9,943 nt of DNA from an uncultured Actinomyces sp. Its GTDB lineage: Bacteria; Actinomycetota; Actinomycetes; Actinomycetales; Actinomycetaceae. This document shows positions 1 through 6,443 of the stretch, piece after piece; the stretch's first letter is position 1, and every line of letters starts with the position of its first letter. Location of the stretch: the NCBI GenBank assembly GCA_900541895.1, contig UWSI01000043.1:1-9943 (forward strand), written 5' to 3'. A model generated the notes under the pieces. It saw only the letters and a program-made list of their open reading frames with translations, searched no databases and was not told the DNA's origin. The translations under genes and the position numbers were made by a program.

Positions 1-10
1 TGTATATCAA

Positions 11-27
11 CTGATATTAAATATCAG
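11..27. repeat. AT-rich inverted repeat overlapping the stop codon of the second YbjN gene
   Basis: A 7-bp inverted repeat, CTGATAT (11-17) and ATATCAG (21-27), is separated by TAA and covers the stop codon at 24-26. A further half copy, ATATCA (4-9), can pair with the same central arm, so two alternative hairpins are possible. It could weakly terminate the YbjN operon, but it has no GC-rich stem and no clear U-run before the window edge. It could equally be a protein-binding palindrome for a neighbour to the left. Confidence 0.3.
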
Positions 28-491
28 TCTTCGTCGCTTTCCTTCGGAATACCGAGGGTCTCGCGAATGTGATCGAAGAGCGACAGCGATGTTGCGATTG
101 CGCAATTGACATGCTGGAGAAGCTGCGCATCGGTTGCACCGTGCTCGTAATCAACATTGACCTCGGTCATGATGCGAAGAGGGCCTGCCTCGCTGGGGGC
201 ATAAAATGCCTTCGGCCAGATGCGGTCACGGTGCCAATCTTCGATGACGCTTGCGAGTTCATCTTCGCGTTCAGCGGGGACCTCTTCGGCCATCCGTGCG
301 GTGACCTGCAAGATTTCCTGTTCTTGACCCATGAAGAGGAAGAAGAACGGTGCGCCGTCCCAGCGGCCGCAAACGTCGTTGTCATCATCGCGGCCGTAGT
401 ACCAACCCTGGCCGTCGAAGATCTTTTCGATACGTTCCTTAGAGATGGGGCGTACCGAGTCACCCGTTTCAGCGGAATCAAACCAACCCAT
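24..491 (-). CDS. YbjN-domain protein (second of a tandem pair)
   Basis: This 155-residue soluble protein matches the YbjN family, whose fold resembles type III secretion chaperones. Its biochemical role is not established. Visible family features are ISKERIEKIF near residues 16-25, an acidic DDDND stretch at 35-39, WPKA at 92-95 and EHGATDAQL at 116-124. No signal peptide or membrane segment is present. I start it at the ATG at 491 rather than 13 codons upstream: a GAGAGGAAGG ribosome site sits before it, the protein then begins MGWF like its paralogue (MGLF), and the longer form would run back into the neighbouring coding sequence. It follows the other YbjN gene with a 16-nt gap, so the two are probably one transcript. 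The family call is from remembered motif patterns, and function is unassigned. Confidence 0.85.
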   Translation of the reverse strand: MGWFDSAETGDSVRPISKERIEKIFDGQGWYYGRDDDNDVCGRWDGAPFFFLFMGQEQEILQVTARMAEEVPAEREDELASVIEDWHRDRIWPKAFYAPSEAGPLRIMTEVNVDYEHGATDAQLLQHVNCAIATSLSLFDHIRETLGIPKESDED

Positions 492-507
492 AGTGACGTC
501 CTTCCTC

Positions 508-963
508 TCAGAGTCCCAGTGCCTTGGCAAGTTCGTTATAGAACTCTTGGCCAGTTCCCAGCGCGCATGCGATCTGTTGGTTCAGCTGTGCGTCGGTTGC
601 ACCGTGTTCCCAGTCGACCGAGTTTTCGCAGAAGATGCGAATCTCGCCCTCGTCATTAATGCGATGGTAGGCCTTCGGCCAGAGCTTTTGGCGGTGCCAT
701 TCGCGGATGAAGGCGCGGACCTCTTCAAGGCGCTCGATCGGAATCGAGAGGTGCCACATGGACTGAATGTGGAGAATCTCCTGGTCCTTACCGCGAAGCA
801 TGAAGTAGTAGGTGTCATCATCCCAGGTGCCGCCGAGATCGTTATCCGAATCGACGAAGTAGTGCCATCCGCGTTCTTTGAAAAGAGCGATGAGCCTTTC
901 CTGAGAGATCGCCGGAGTCAGCGGAGCGCTCTCTTCCGGTTTTGGCCGTGAAAACAGACCCAT
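508..963 (-). CDS. YbjN-domain protein (first of a tandem pair)
   Basis: This 151-residue soluble protein is clearly paralogous to the next gene on the same strand. Shared blocks are ISQERLIALF (19-28), GW-Y followed by DSDND (38-42), QEIL (61-64), WPKA (95-98) and EHGATDAQL (119-127). YbjN-domain proteins lack a known catalytic motif and are thought to act by binding other proteins, so a chaperone-like or regulatory role is possible but inferred. The ATG at 963 is preceded by a strong AAGGAGG site with about 8 nt spacing. A promoter with 17-bp spacing lies just upstream, overlapping the end of the DUF7455-like gene, so the pair seems to be transcribed by itself. Conserved pairs may form heterodimers, which the sequence cannot show. 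Confidence 0.87.
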   Translation of the reverse strand: MGLFSRPKPEESAPLTPAISQERLIALFKERGWHYFVDSDNDLGGTWDDDTYYFMLRGKDQEILHIQSMWHLSIPIERLEEVRAFIREWHRQKLWPKAYHRINDEGEIRIFCENSVDWEHGATDAQLNQQIACALGTGQEFYNELAKALGL

Positions 964-998
964 GTGTATGTCCTCCTTGGAAGGGAAATTTCACCACA

Positions 999-1027
999 AT
1001 GGTAAACGAATGTGATCTAAAAGTCAG
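999..1027 (-). promoter_or_regulatory. Putative promoter of the YbjN gene pair
   Basis: On the minus strand a -35 element CTGACT (1022-1027) and a -10 element TACCAT (999-1004) are separated by exactly 17 bp. The -35 matches TTGACA at four of six positions and the -10 fits the actinobacterial TANNNT. A start near 992 would give a leader of about 29 nt containing the strong AAGGAGG site. The -35 overlaps the stop codon of the upstream DUF7455-like gene. This is prediction by eye only. Confidence 0.5.
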
Positions 1028-1245
1028 CTCTGCTGGGTGGCAAACTCGCGCTCATCAATGATGTCCAGAGCCTTTGGGGTAATTGCCTCGAGGTGCTGGT
1101 TCGCATGATGAGCACAGAAGTTGAGTGTCCCCGTAGCTAAGGTCACGCGAACCCACGCACGAGCACCGCATTGATCACAGCGATCCTGAGCAGTGAGGAT
1201 AGGGGGAAGGGTCTGGCGTGAATTCTCAGTAGTTACGGTATTCAT
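1024..1245 (-). CDS. Small DUF7455-like zinc-binding protein
   Basis: This 73-residue protein has a compact putative metal site: C23-x2-C26 (DRCDQCGARA) paired with C44 followed by H46 and H47 (NFCAHH), linked by a beta-rich stretch (WVRVTLATGTLNF). This matches the DUF7455 group of short actinobacterial proteins, which in my recollection often lie beside the second gyrB-like gene (parE). Function is unknown. A zinc ribbon that binds DNA or protein is a reasonable inference. The start is placed at the ATG at 1245. A longer open frame back to 1410 would overlap the parE start and has unrelated-looking sequence. No good ribosome site precedes the ATG, so it may be translated from a short or absent leader. 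It is divergent from parE across a 150-bp intergenic region. Confidence 0.8.
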   Translation of the reverse strand: MNTVTTENSRQTLPPILTAQDRCDQCGARAWVRVTLATGTLNFCAHHANQHLEAITPKALDIIDEREFATQQS

Positions 1246-1395
1246 AGAATCTATAAGACCATGCCGGTGCTGTATTTCGCCGAGCTTTTTCGTCTTTTCT
1301 GCCAATGGCCGAAATTTTCGCTGGAAAGGGTCACAATTTTGTGCATTCGGTGCGTAAATACGCGATAAATTGATTGTCCTTCGTACACTATCGGG
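1246..1395. promoter_or_regulatory. Divergent intergenic region between the DUF7455-like gene and parE
   Basis: This 150-bp region must carry both divergent promoters. The parE-side promoter is given separately. On the minus side I found no convincing pair of promoter boxes: TATAGA lies only 4 nt before the ATG, and TTGGCA further up has no matching -10 at normal spacing. The region is rich in T and A runs compared with the genes around it. No strong hairpin was seen. Confidence 0.5.
1384..1389 (+). promoter_or_regulatory. -10 element of parE, suggesting a leaderless mRNA
   Basis: TACACT fits the TANNNT consensus and ends 6 nt before the GTG start codon at 1396. A transcription start at the first base of the codon would fit this spacing, giving a leaderless mRNA. 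There is no Shine-Dalgarno sequence at a usable distance. The -35 is unclear: TTGATT at 1370-1375 is too close, and the 17-bp position (1361-1366, CGCGAT) matches poorly. Confidence 0.55.
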
Positions 1396-3504
1396 GTGAG
1401 TGAAACCCAAGCCTCAGACTATTCTGCGCGACACCTCTCAGTCCTTGAAGGTCTGGAAGCCGTCCGCAAGCGCCCCGGTATGTACATTGGTTCGACGGAC
1501 CACCGTGGTCTCATGCACTGTTTGTGGGAAATTATCGATAATGCCGTTGATGAGGCCCTTGAGGGTTTCTGCGACACAATCGATGTTCGATTGCATCCCG
1601 ATCACTCGGCTTCGGTTGCTGATAACGGTCGAGGTATTCCCGTCGACGAGGTGCCGGGCATCGGTTTATCCGGCGTTGAGGTTGTCTTCACAAAGCTCCA
1701 TGCTGGAGGAAAATTCGGTAGCGGTTCATATGCTGCTTCGGGTGGCCTTCACGGTGTTGGCGCTTCTGTTGTCAATGCCCTTTCTGCCCGAATGGATGTC
1801 GAGGTCGATCGTGGCGGGAAGACCTGGCAGATGTGTTTCAGGCGTGGTGAACCTGGTGAATTTGATGATTCTCGTCAGCGCACTCCGAATTCTCCATTCA
1901 CTCCCTTTACCGATGAATCTCGTTTGAAAACTGTCGGGAAAGTTGCCAAAAAGAAGACTGGTACGCGCGTACGTTTCTGGGCAGATTTCCAAATTTTCCC
2001 ATCCGACGAGGGATTTACTTGGGAAACCTTGCTGGCGCGTGCACGTCAAACTGCTTTCTTGGTGCCCGGTCTAACGATTAATTGCTTTGATGAGCGAGGG
2101 GAAGAAGTCGTCCACGAATCATTCCGCTTTGATGGTGGCGTGGTTGACTTCGTCGATTGGCTCTCTAACGACGGTGCTGTTACTGACACCTGGCATATCC
2201 AAGGTGAAGGAATATTCACTGAGACTGTTCAAGCGTTGGATCCCGAAAGCGGGCATCTTCGTGCTGTCGAAACCGAGCGTATCTGCGAAGTTGATTGTGC
2301 CCTTCGCTGGGGGATTGGCTACGATGCGCAGCTGGAATCCTTCGTTAATATCATTGCGACCCCGAAGGGGGGAACGCATGTTGCAGGCTTCGAACAGGCG
2401 GTTTTGAAGGTACTGAGAAGCCAAGTTGATAAAAACGCGCGAAAGCTTAAGGTCGGTGCAAAAGATGGCCGCCCTGAAAAGGACGATGTTCTTGCGGGGA
2501 TGACAGCGGTTGTAACTGTACGTTTCCCAGAACCTCAGTTTGAAGGCCAAACCAAGGAGATCTTGGGAACACCGCAGATTCGCACGGTTGTTGCGCGTGT
2601 TGTGGGGGATTGGCTCGAGACGAAGTTTGCATCGTCCAAGCGGGACGATAAACAACAGACCAGTGCACTTCTTGAGAAGGTTGTCGGCGAGATGAAAGCG
2701 CGCGTCTCCGCGCGCATCCACAAAGAAATTTCACGGCGGAAGAATGCACTTGAGACATCTTCGCTCCCCGCGAAACTTGCAGATTGCCGTTCTGAAGACG
2801 TTGAACAGACCGAGCTCTTTATCGTCGAGGGTGATTCTGCTCTTGGTACCGCGAAAGCTGCCAGAAATTCCCAATATCAAGCCCTTTTCCCCATTCGAGG
2901 AAAGATTTTGAATGTCCAAAAGGCTTCAACTGCGGACATGCTGGCAAATGCGGAATGCGCGAACATTATCCAGGTGATCGGAGCGGGCTCTGGACGAACT
3001 TTCGATATTGAACAGGCGCGGTACGGTAAGGTCATCTTGATGACTGATGCTGACGTCGATGGGGCGCACATTCGCACACTGCTTCTCACCTTGTTCTTCC
3101 GCTATATGCGACCGATGGTTGAAGCCGGTCGGGTCTATGCTGCGGTACCTCCCTTGCACCGCATTGAGGTAGCGGGTAAAGGACGCAAATCTCGCGAGTT
3201 TATCTATACGTATTCAGAAGAGGAACTTCACCGCCAGCTTGCCGCTCTTCGTAAGGCGGGTCGAACGTGGAAAGAACCTATTCAGCGTTACAAGGGCCTC
3301 GGCGAAATGGACGCCGATCAGCTAGCTGAGACAACAATGGATCGAGCCCATCGTGCACTTCGTCGGATCACTTTGGCTGATGAAGCTGCCTTGCGTCAGG
3401 CGGAAGATGTATTTGAGCTCCTTATGGGACAAGTTGTTGGTCCTCGACGCGACTTTATTGTTGAGGAAGCAGCAGGAATTGATCGCGAGCGTATTGACGC
3501 ATAA
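1396..3504 (+). CDS. parE: DNA topoisomerase IV subunit B (ATPase and TOPRIM subunit)
   Basis: ParE is the ATP-hydrolysing subunit of the type IIA enzyme that decatenates daughter chromosomes together with ParC, which is not in this window. The 702 residues are full length. The GHKL ATPase part shows EIIDNAVDEAL (E45, N49), DNGRGIP (76-82), GGLHGVGASVVNALS (116-130) and the QTK loop (385-387). The TOPRIM part shows EGDSA (478-482), PIRGKILNVQKA (499-510), metal-binding DADVDG (551-556) and RYKGLGEMDADQL (631-643). EGDSALG instead of the usual EGDSAGG, the short length and the RERIDA end point to the actinobacterial parE copy rather than gyrB. The start is GTG, since MSETQ leads straight into the conserved YSARHLSVLEGLEAVRKRPGMYIG-type region. 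It is probably leaderless. The residue aligned with E. coli GyrB Arg136 appears to be Gln145. Confidence 0.96.
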   Translation: MSETQASDYSARHLSVLEGLEAVRKRPGMYIGSTDHRGLMHCLWEIIDNAVDEALEGFCDTIDVRLHPDHSASVADNGRGIPVDEVPGIGLSGVEVVFTKLHAGGKFGSGSYAASGGLHGVGASVVNALSARMDVEVDRGGKTWQMCFRRGEPGEFDDSRQRTPNSPFTPFTDESRLKTVGKVAKKKTGTRVRFWADFQIFPSDEGFTWETLLARARQTAFLVPGLTINCFDERGEEVVHESFRFDGGVVDFVDWLSNDGAVTDTWHIQGEGIFTETVQALDPESGHLRAVETERICEVDCALRWGIGYDAQLESFVNIIATPKGGTHVAGFEQAVLKVLRSQVDKNARKLKVGAKDGRPEKDDVLAGMTAVVTVRFPEPQFEGQTKEILGTPQIRTVVARVVGDWLETKFASSKRDDKQQTSALLEKVVGEMKARVSARIHKEISRRKNALETSSLPAKLADCRSEDVEQTELFIVEGDSALGTAKAARNSQYQALFPIRGKILNVQKASTADMLANAECANIIQVIGAGSGRTFDIEQARYGKVILMTDADVDGAHIRTLLLTLFFRYMRPMVEAGRVYAAVPPLHRIEVAGKGRKSREFIYTYSEEELHRQLAALRKAGRTWKEPIQRYKGLGEMDADQLAETTMDRAHRALRRITLADEAALRQAEDVFELLMGQVVGPRRDFIVEEAAGIDRERIDA

Positions 3505-3547
3505 GGTCAGCGATCCGCTCAAGTGGGACTGAAGGCCCGTAATCCCG

Positions 3548-3553
3548 TAGAAT
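3548..3553 (+). promoter_or_regulatory. -10 element of the first GNAT gene, suggesting a leaderless mRNA
   Basis: TAGAAT fits TANNNT and ends exactly 6 nt before the ATG at 3560, the same geometry as at parE. No ribosome-binding sequence is present before the ATG. A -35 is not obvious (GGGACT lies at the 17-bp position). The element falls in the 55-bp gap after parE, so the GNAT pair may have its own promoter besides read-through from parE. Confidence 0.5.
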
Positions 3554-3559
3554 ATCTGC

Positions 3560-4579
3560 ATGACTGGACTTGCGGAGCGTTTAAAACCGCCTGCGCTCGT
3601 CTCTTATCCAGGTTCTCATCTTGGTCTGCGCTGGCGCTCTCTGATCCCTTCGGATCTTGGGGCTGTTGCTGAGCTGATTCGTCAGGTTGAGAAAGAGGAT
3701 GACGCGATTTTCAGGACCTCGTCGAAAGAAATCGCTGACCTGGCATTAGGACAGTGCGGTGCTGCACCCCTCGAAGTAATCGTGGGCATTGCCCAGGACC
3801 AAGGTATTGTCGCTCTTGGTTCTGTGAAGATTCTGGCCAGCCTAACCGAGGCCGCGGTAGCGATTGTTAACGCGGTGATTCACCCATCATGGCGAGGCCG
3901 TGGTGTTGGCCGTTCTTTGCTTCACTGGCAGGACGGGCGTGCACGCCAAATGCTTGTTGAGCATTTTGGCGCGGACTGTGAACTTCCAGCGTCTATTGCA
4001 AACTGGGTCGACGGGCATATGACCGATCGTCGTCGTTTGTATATCGCTGCGGGTTTTTATGCGAAGCATATGTTCCAAGTGATGTATCGCGATCTAGAAG
4101 GCTCAGAGGGCCGTGGTCCAGTACCCGAAGGGCTACATATTGTGCCTATGAGTGAGGTTTCTTTCTCCAAGCTCCATCATGTGCATTCCGAAGTTTTTGC
4201 GGATCACCCTCTTACCGAAGCTCGAGATTTTTGGTGGGAGCGTGCACTCGAAGATTACGAAGATCGCTGGTCTTTTGTTGCCCTGAGTGATGATGATGAA
4301 ATTGCTGGCTACTGTATGTCCGGTCGTCCCGCAGAAAGCTGGATTGCCCACGGTCGTCTTGAGACTTATATCAACACCATTGGTGTTGCGCCGGCATATC
4401 GAGGAAACGGTGTAGCCTCGGCAATGGTCTCCGCTGCGACGCACGCTGCTGCGCAAGACGGGATGAGCCGAATTGGGATTGATGCGGATATTAAGAGCCC
4501 AACACATGCGCAAGCCGTATATGAACATCTGGGATTCCTCAACGACCGTACACGTGTCTTTTACAGTATTGATCAGTAG
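3560..4579 (+). CDS. Double-domain GNAT family N-acetyltransferase
   Basis: This 339-residue protein carries two GNAT folds. GNAT enzymes transfer an acyl group from acetyl-CoA to an amine, and the signature is the R/Q-x-x-G-x-G/A loop that holds the CoA pyrophosphate. The N-terminal copy has RGRGVG at 112-117 after VNAVIHPSW. The C-terminal copy has RGNGVA at 281-286 after INTIGVAPAY, followed by the typical GNAT end AVYEHLGF (319-326). Both loops look intact. The tandem layout resembles mycothiol synthase MshD, but I see nothing that identifies the substrate and do not assign that role. It is probably leaderless, lies 55 bp after parE, and is followed after 15 bp by a paralogue, so the two are likely co-transcribed. 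The substrate is unknown. Confidence 0.88.
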   Translation: MTGLAERLKPPALVSYPGSHLGLRWRSLIPSDLGAVAELIRQVEKEDDAIFRTSSKEIADLALGQCGAAPLEVIVGIAQDQGIVALGSVKILASLTEAAVAIVNAVIHPSWRGRGVGRSLLHWQDGRARQMLVEHFGADCELPASIANWVDGHMTDRRRLYIAAGFYAKHMFQVMYRDLEGSEGRGPVPEGLHIVPMSEVSFSKLHHVHSEVFADHPLTEARDFWWERALEDYEDRWSFVALSDDDEIAGYCMSGRPAESWIAHGRLETYINTIGVAPAYRGNGVASAMVSAATHAAAQDGMSRIGIDADIKSPTHAQAVYEHLGFLNDRTRVFYSIDQ

Positions 4580-4594
4580 GGCGCACACTCGTTA

Positions 4595-5623
4595 ATGGCT
4601 TTATATCAAGTAGATAGGGGAGTCGAGGCATATCCTCCTTTCCCTCAAGAACACCACGGAATCGTCTGGCGCGAGCTGGGCCCTCGTGACCTTCATGCCC
4701 TGAGCGCTCTTTTCGCGCGAATGGAGGCAAGAGATAATCCTCCCTATCGTACGGCCTTAGTAGAAGTCGAAGAAATGCTTTCTCCGGCCTCGTCTTGGTG
4801 GGGGATTGCGGCTTTTGCGACGAAAGGAATCGCGCAGGGGAGAATGGTCGCTTTCGCTCAGACACGATTGCGCTTTTCCGAGCGTATTGAATGTGTCTGT
4901 CAAGGCGGAGTTGACCCCGATTTTCGCAGAATCGGTTTAGGTGGTTCTCTGCTTGAATGGCAAATTGCCGCTGCGCGTTCAATGCTTGAGCTAAATGAAG
5001 ATACTGGCCAGCGCGCGATCGTGAGTTTTGTCGAAAATTGGCAAGACGAACTTGAGAATGCGCTCAAGGACCGAGGCTTCCATTGGGAACGTACCTATTA
5101 CGACCTACGCGCAAAACTCGACCCACTTCCGCAAGCGCCCTCACTCGGTTCGTATATCACGATCGAGCAGTGGAGCCCTTCATGGGATGATGAGCTGCTA
5201 CGCGCGGCAAACCTTATTGCACAACAGCAAGGCCGAGCTGCTCTTACTGAAGAGCAATGGACGATGGGACGTAGTTCTTTCGCTCCCGAATGGTCCTATA
5301 TCGCGGTGGACCGGCGCTCTGATCGCCCGCGGATTGCCGGTTTTACGCTTGTTTCGAAGTATGAGCAAGACTGGCCTGCGCTGGGGTGGAAAGAAGGGTA
5401 TATCGACCATATCGGTGTTGGAGACGAGTGGAGGAATACCCCGGTTCTTGATGCCTTGGTAGTAGCGTCGATGCGTGCACAGGCACGAGACGGTATGGAT
5501 CTTATCGCAACGGGAATTGCTCAAACTGAAGGTTCTGCAACGCTATCGGTTTTTGAATATCTGGGTTTTCGAGTGGTTGGTCAGCAGCGACTTTACGCAA
5601 TAGATATCCCGGATATCTCTTAA
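4595..5623 (+). CDS. Double-domain GNAT-like protein with a degenerate C-terminal domain
   Basis: This 342-residue protein is a diverged paralogue of the gene before it. They share length, the opening W-R-x-L-x-P-x-D-L pattern (VWRELGPRDL at 24-33), a central GNAT loop and a matching C-terminal end (VFEYLGF at 319-325). The N-terminal domain keeps RRIGLG at 111-116 after GGVDPDF. In the C-terminal domain the matching position reads WRNTPVL (279-285), which lacks the glycines needed for acetyl-CoA binding, so that half is probably non-catalytic and may bind substrate or serve structure. The ATG at 4595 follows the previous stop by 15 bp. CACACT lies 5 nt before it, a poor -10 match, so translation from a shared transcript is more likely. 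No clear ribosome site is present. The substrate is unknown. Confidence 0.85.
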   Translation: MALYQVDRGVEAYPPFPQEHHGIVWRELGPRDLHALSALFARMEARDNPPYRTALVEVEEMLSPASSWWGIAAFATKGIAQGRMVAFAQTRLRFSERIECVCQGGVDPDFRRIGLGGSLLEWQIAAARSMLELNEDTGQRAIVSFVENWQDELENALKDRGFHWERTYYDLRAKLDPLPQAPSLGSYITIEQWSPSWDDELLRAANLIAQQQGRAALTEEQWTMGRSSFAPEWSYIAVDRRSDRPRIAGFTLVSKYEQDWPALGWKEGYIDHIGVGDEWRNTPVLDALVVASMRAQARDGMDLIATGIAQTEGSATLSVFEYLGFRVVGQQRLYAIDIPDIS

Positions 5624-5649
5624 GACTGAATCTTTGAGATATCCGGGAT
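5606..5649. terminator. Bidirectional hairpin between convergent operons
   Basis: A perfect 14-bp inverted repeat, ATCCCGGATATCTC (5606-5619) and GAGATATCCGGGAT (5636-5649), encloses a 16-nt loop. AAGA (5622-5625) and TCTT (5631-5634) within the loop can pair further. It overlaps the stop codon of the second GNAT gene and ends 17 bp before the end of the convergent ABC ATPase gene, so it suits termination from both sides. Neither strand has a U-run after the stem, so it is not a classical intrinsic terminator; U-less hairpins are reported in actinobacteria. The left arm also forms its own palindrome, GATATCC-C-GGATATC (5603-5617). Confidence 0.7.
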
Positions 5650-5666
5650 TGCTCAGAACTTCATTG

Positions 5667-6443
5667 TTAGAGGACCTTTGAGAAGAACTCCTGAGTACGG
5701 GGATTTTGTGGATTCACGATGACGTCTTCGGGGCTTCCTTCTTCAACGATCATTCCGCCGTCCATGAAGACGATATGATCAGCCACCTCGCGCGCAAAAC
5801 CAACCTCATGGGTGACGACAACCATCGTCATTCCTGCCTTTGCGAGATCCTGCATAACGCTCAGGACTTCACCGACGAGTTCGGGATCTAGGGCAGAAGT
5901 GGGTTCGTCAAAGAGCATGAGGTCGGGTTTCATCGCCAAGGCGCGAGCAATTGCGACGCGCTGCTGCTGGCCACCAGAAAGCTGCGAAGGGTAGTGGTTG
6001 AGGCGGTCTCCCAGACCAACTAATTCCAAGTACTCCTGGGCTTCGCGTGCAACTTCCTCCTTAGGGCGCCCCAAGACCTGGATCGGGCCTTCCATGACAT
6101 TCTCTATGGCAGTCATGTGCGGGAAGAGGTTGAAACGTTGGAAAACCATGCCGATTTGCGAGCGCTGGCTAGCGATTTGCTTGTCCGTTAGGTCGTAGAG
6201 CACCCGCGTTGAGGGGTCTTTTCGGTATCCCAAAAGCTCGCCATCAATGAAGATTTCTCCCGCAGAGATTGTCTCTAGCTGGTTGAGACAACGCAGTAGC
6301 GTCGACTTACCTGAGCCTGACGGACCCATGATCACGCAGACCTCGCCGTTGGCGATATCGAGATCTATCCCGCGCAGGACGTGGAGGTCGCCGAAAAACT
6401 TATGGACTCCGCGGATTTGAATGAGCGCAGACTGATCTGTCAT
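5667..6443 (-). CDS. Polar amino acid ABC importer, ATP-binding protein
   Basis: This 258-residue cytoplasmic ATPase powers amino acid import through the permease encoded just before it. All nucleotide-binding motifs are intact: Walker A GPSGSGKST (40-48), Q-loop Q102 in MVFQRFNLFPHM, signature LSGGQ (155-159), Walker B LMLFDE (175-180), the D-loop SALD, and the switch histidine H212 in VVVTHE. An extra segment before the Q-loop (about residues 70-95) and the ENVMEGPIQVLG stretch resemble the HisP/GlnQ/ArtP group. Length is normal. The ATG overlaps the permease stop by four bases (ATGA at 6440-6443), which suggests translational coupling, and GAGGT lies 6-7 nt before it. It is the last gene of a three-gene operon. 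Substrate specificity cannot be read from the ATPase. Confidence 0.95.
   Translation of the reverse strand: MTDQSALIQIRGVHKFFGDLHVLRGIDLDIANGEVCVIMGPSGSGKSTLLRCLNQLETISAGEIFIDGELLGYRKDPSTRVLYDLTDKQIASQRSQIGMVFQRFNLFPHMTAIENVMEGPIQVLGRPKEEVAREAQEYLELVGLGDRLNHYPSQLSGGQQQRVAIARALAMKPDLMLFDEPTSALDPELVGEVLSVMQDLAKAGMTMVVVTHEVGFAREVADHIVFMDGGMIVEEGSPEDVIVNPQNPRTQEFFSKVL

Noticed and set aside
69..951. Two long open frames on the plus strand (69-659 and 445-951)
   Set aside because: They lie opposite the YbjN genes, which have family motifs, strong ribosome sites and a promoter. The plus-strand translations show no recognisable domain and low-complexity stretches typical of antisense frames.
1246..1410. 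N-terminal extension of the DUF7455-like gene to 1410
   Set aside because: The extra 55 residues overlap the parE start and its -10 box, have no family resemblance, and the zinc-binding core begins well after the ATG at 1245.
3505..3547. Possible terminator after parE
   Set aside because: Only a 4-bp GGGA/TCCC pairing with a 14-nt loop can be drawn and there is no U-run, so it is not supported.
3560..4579. Mycothiol synthase (mshD) assignment for the first GNAT protein
   Set aside because: The tandem GNAT layout is similar, but the protein is longer than typical MshD as I recall and I see no specific substrate motif. The paralogue next to it also argues against a single housekeeping role.
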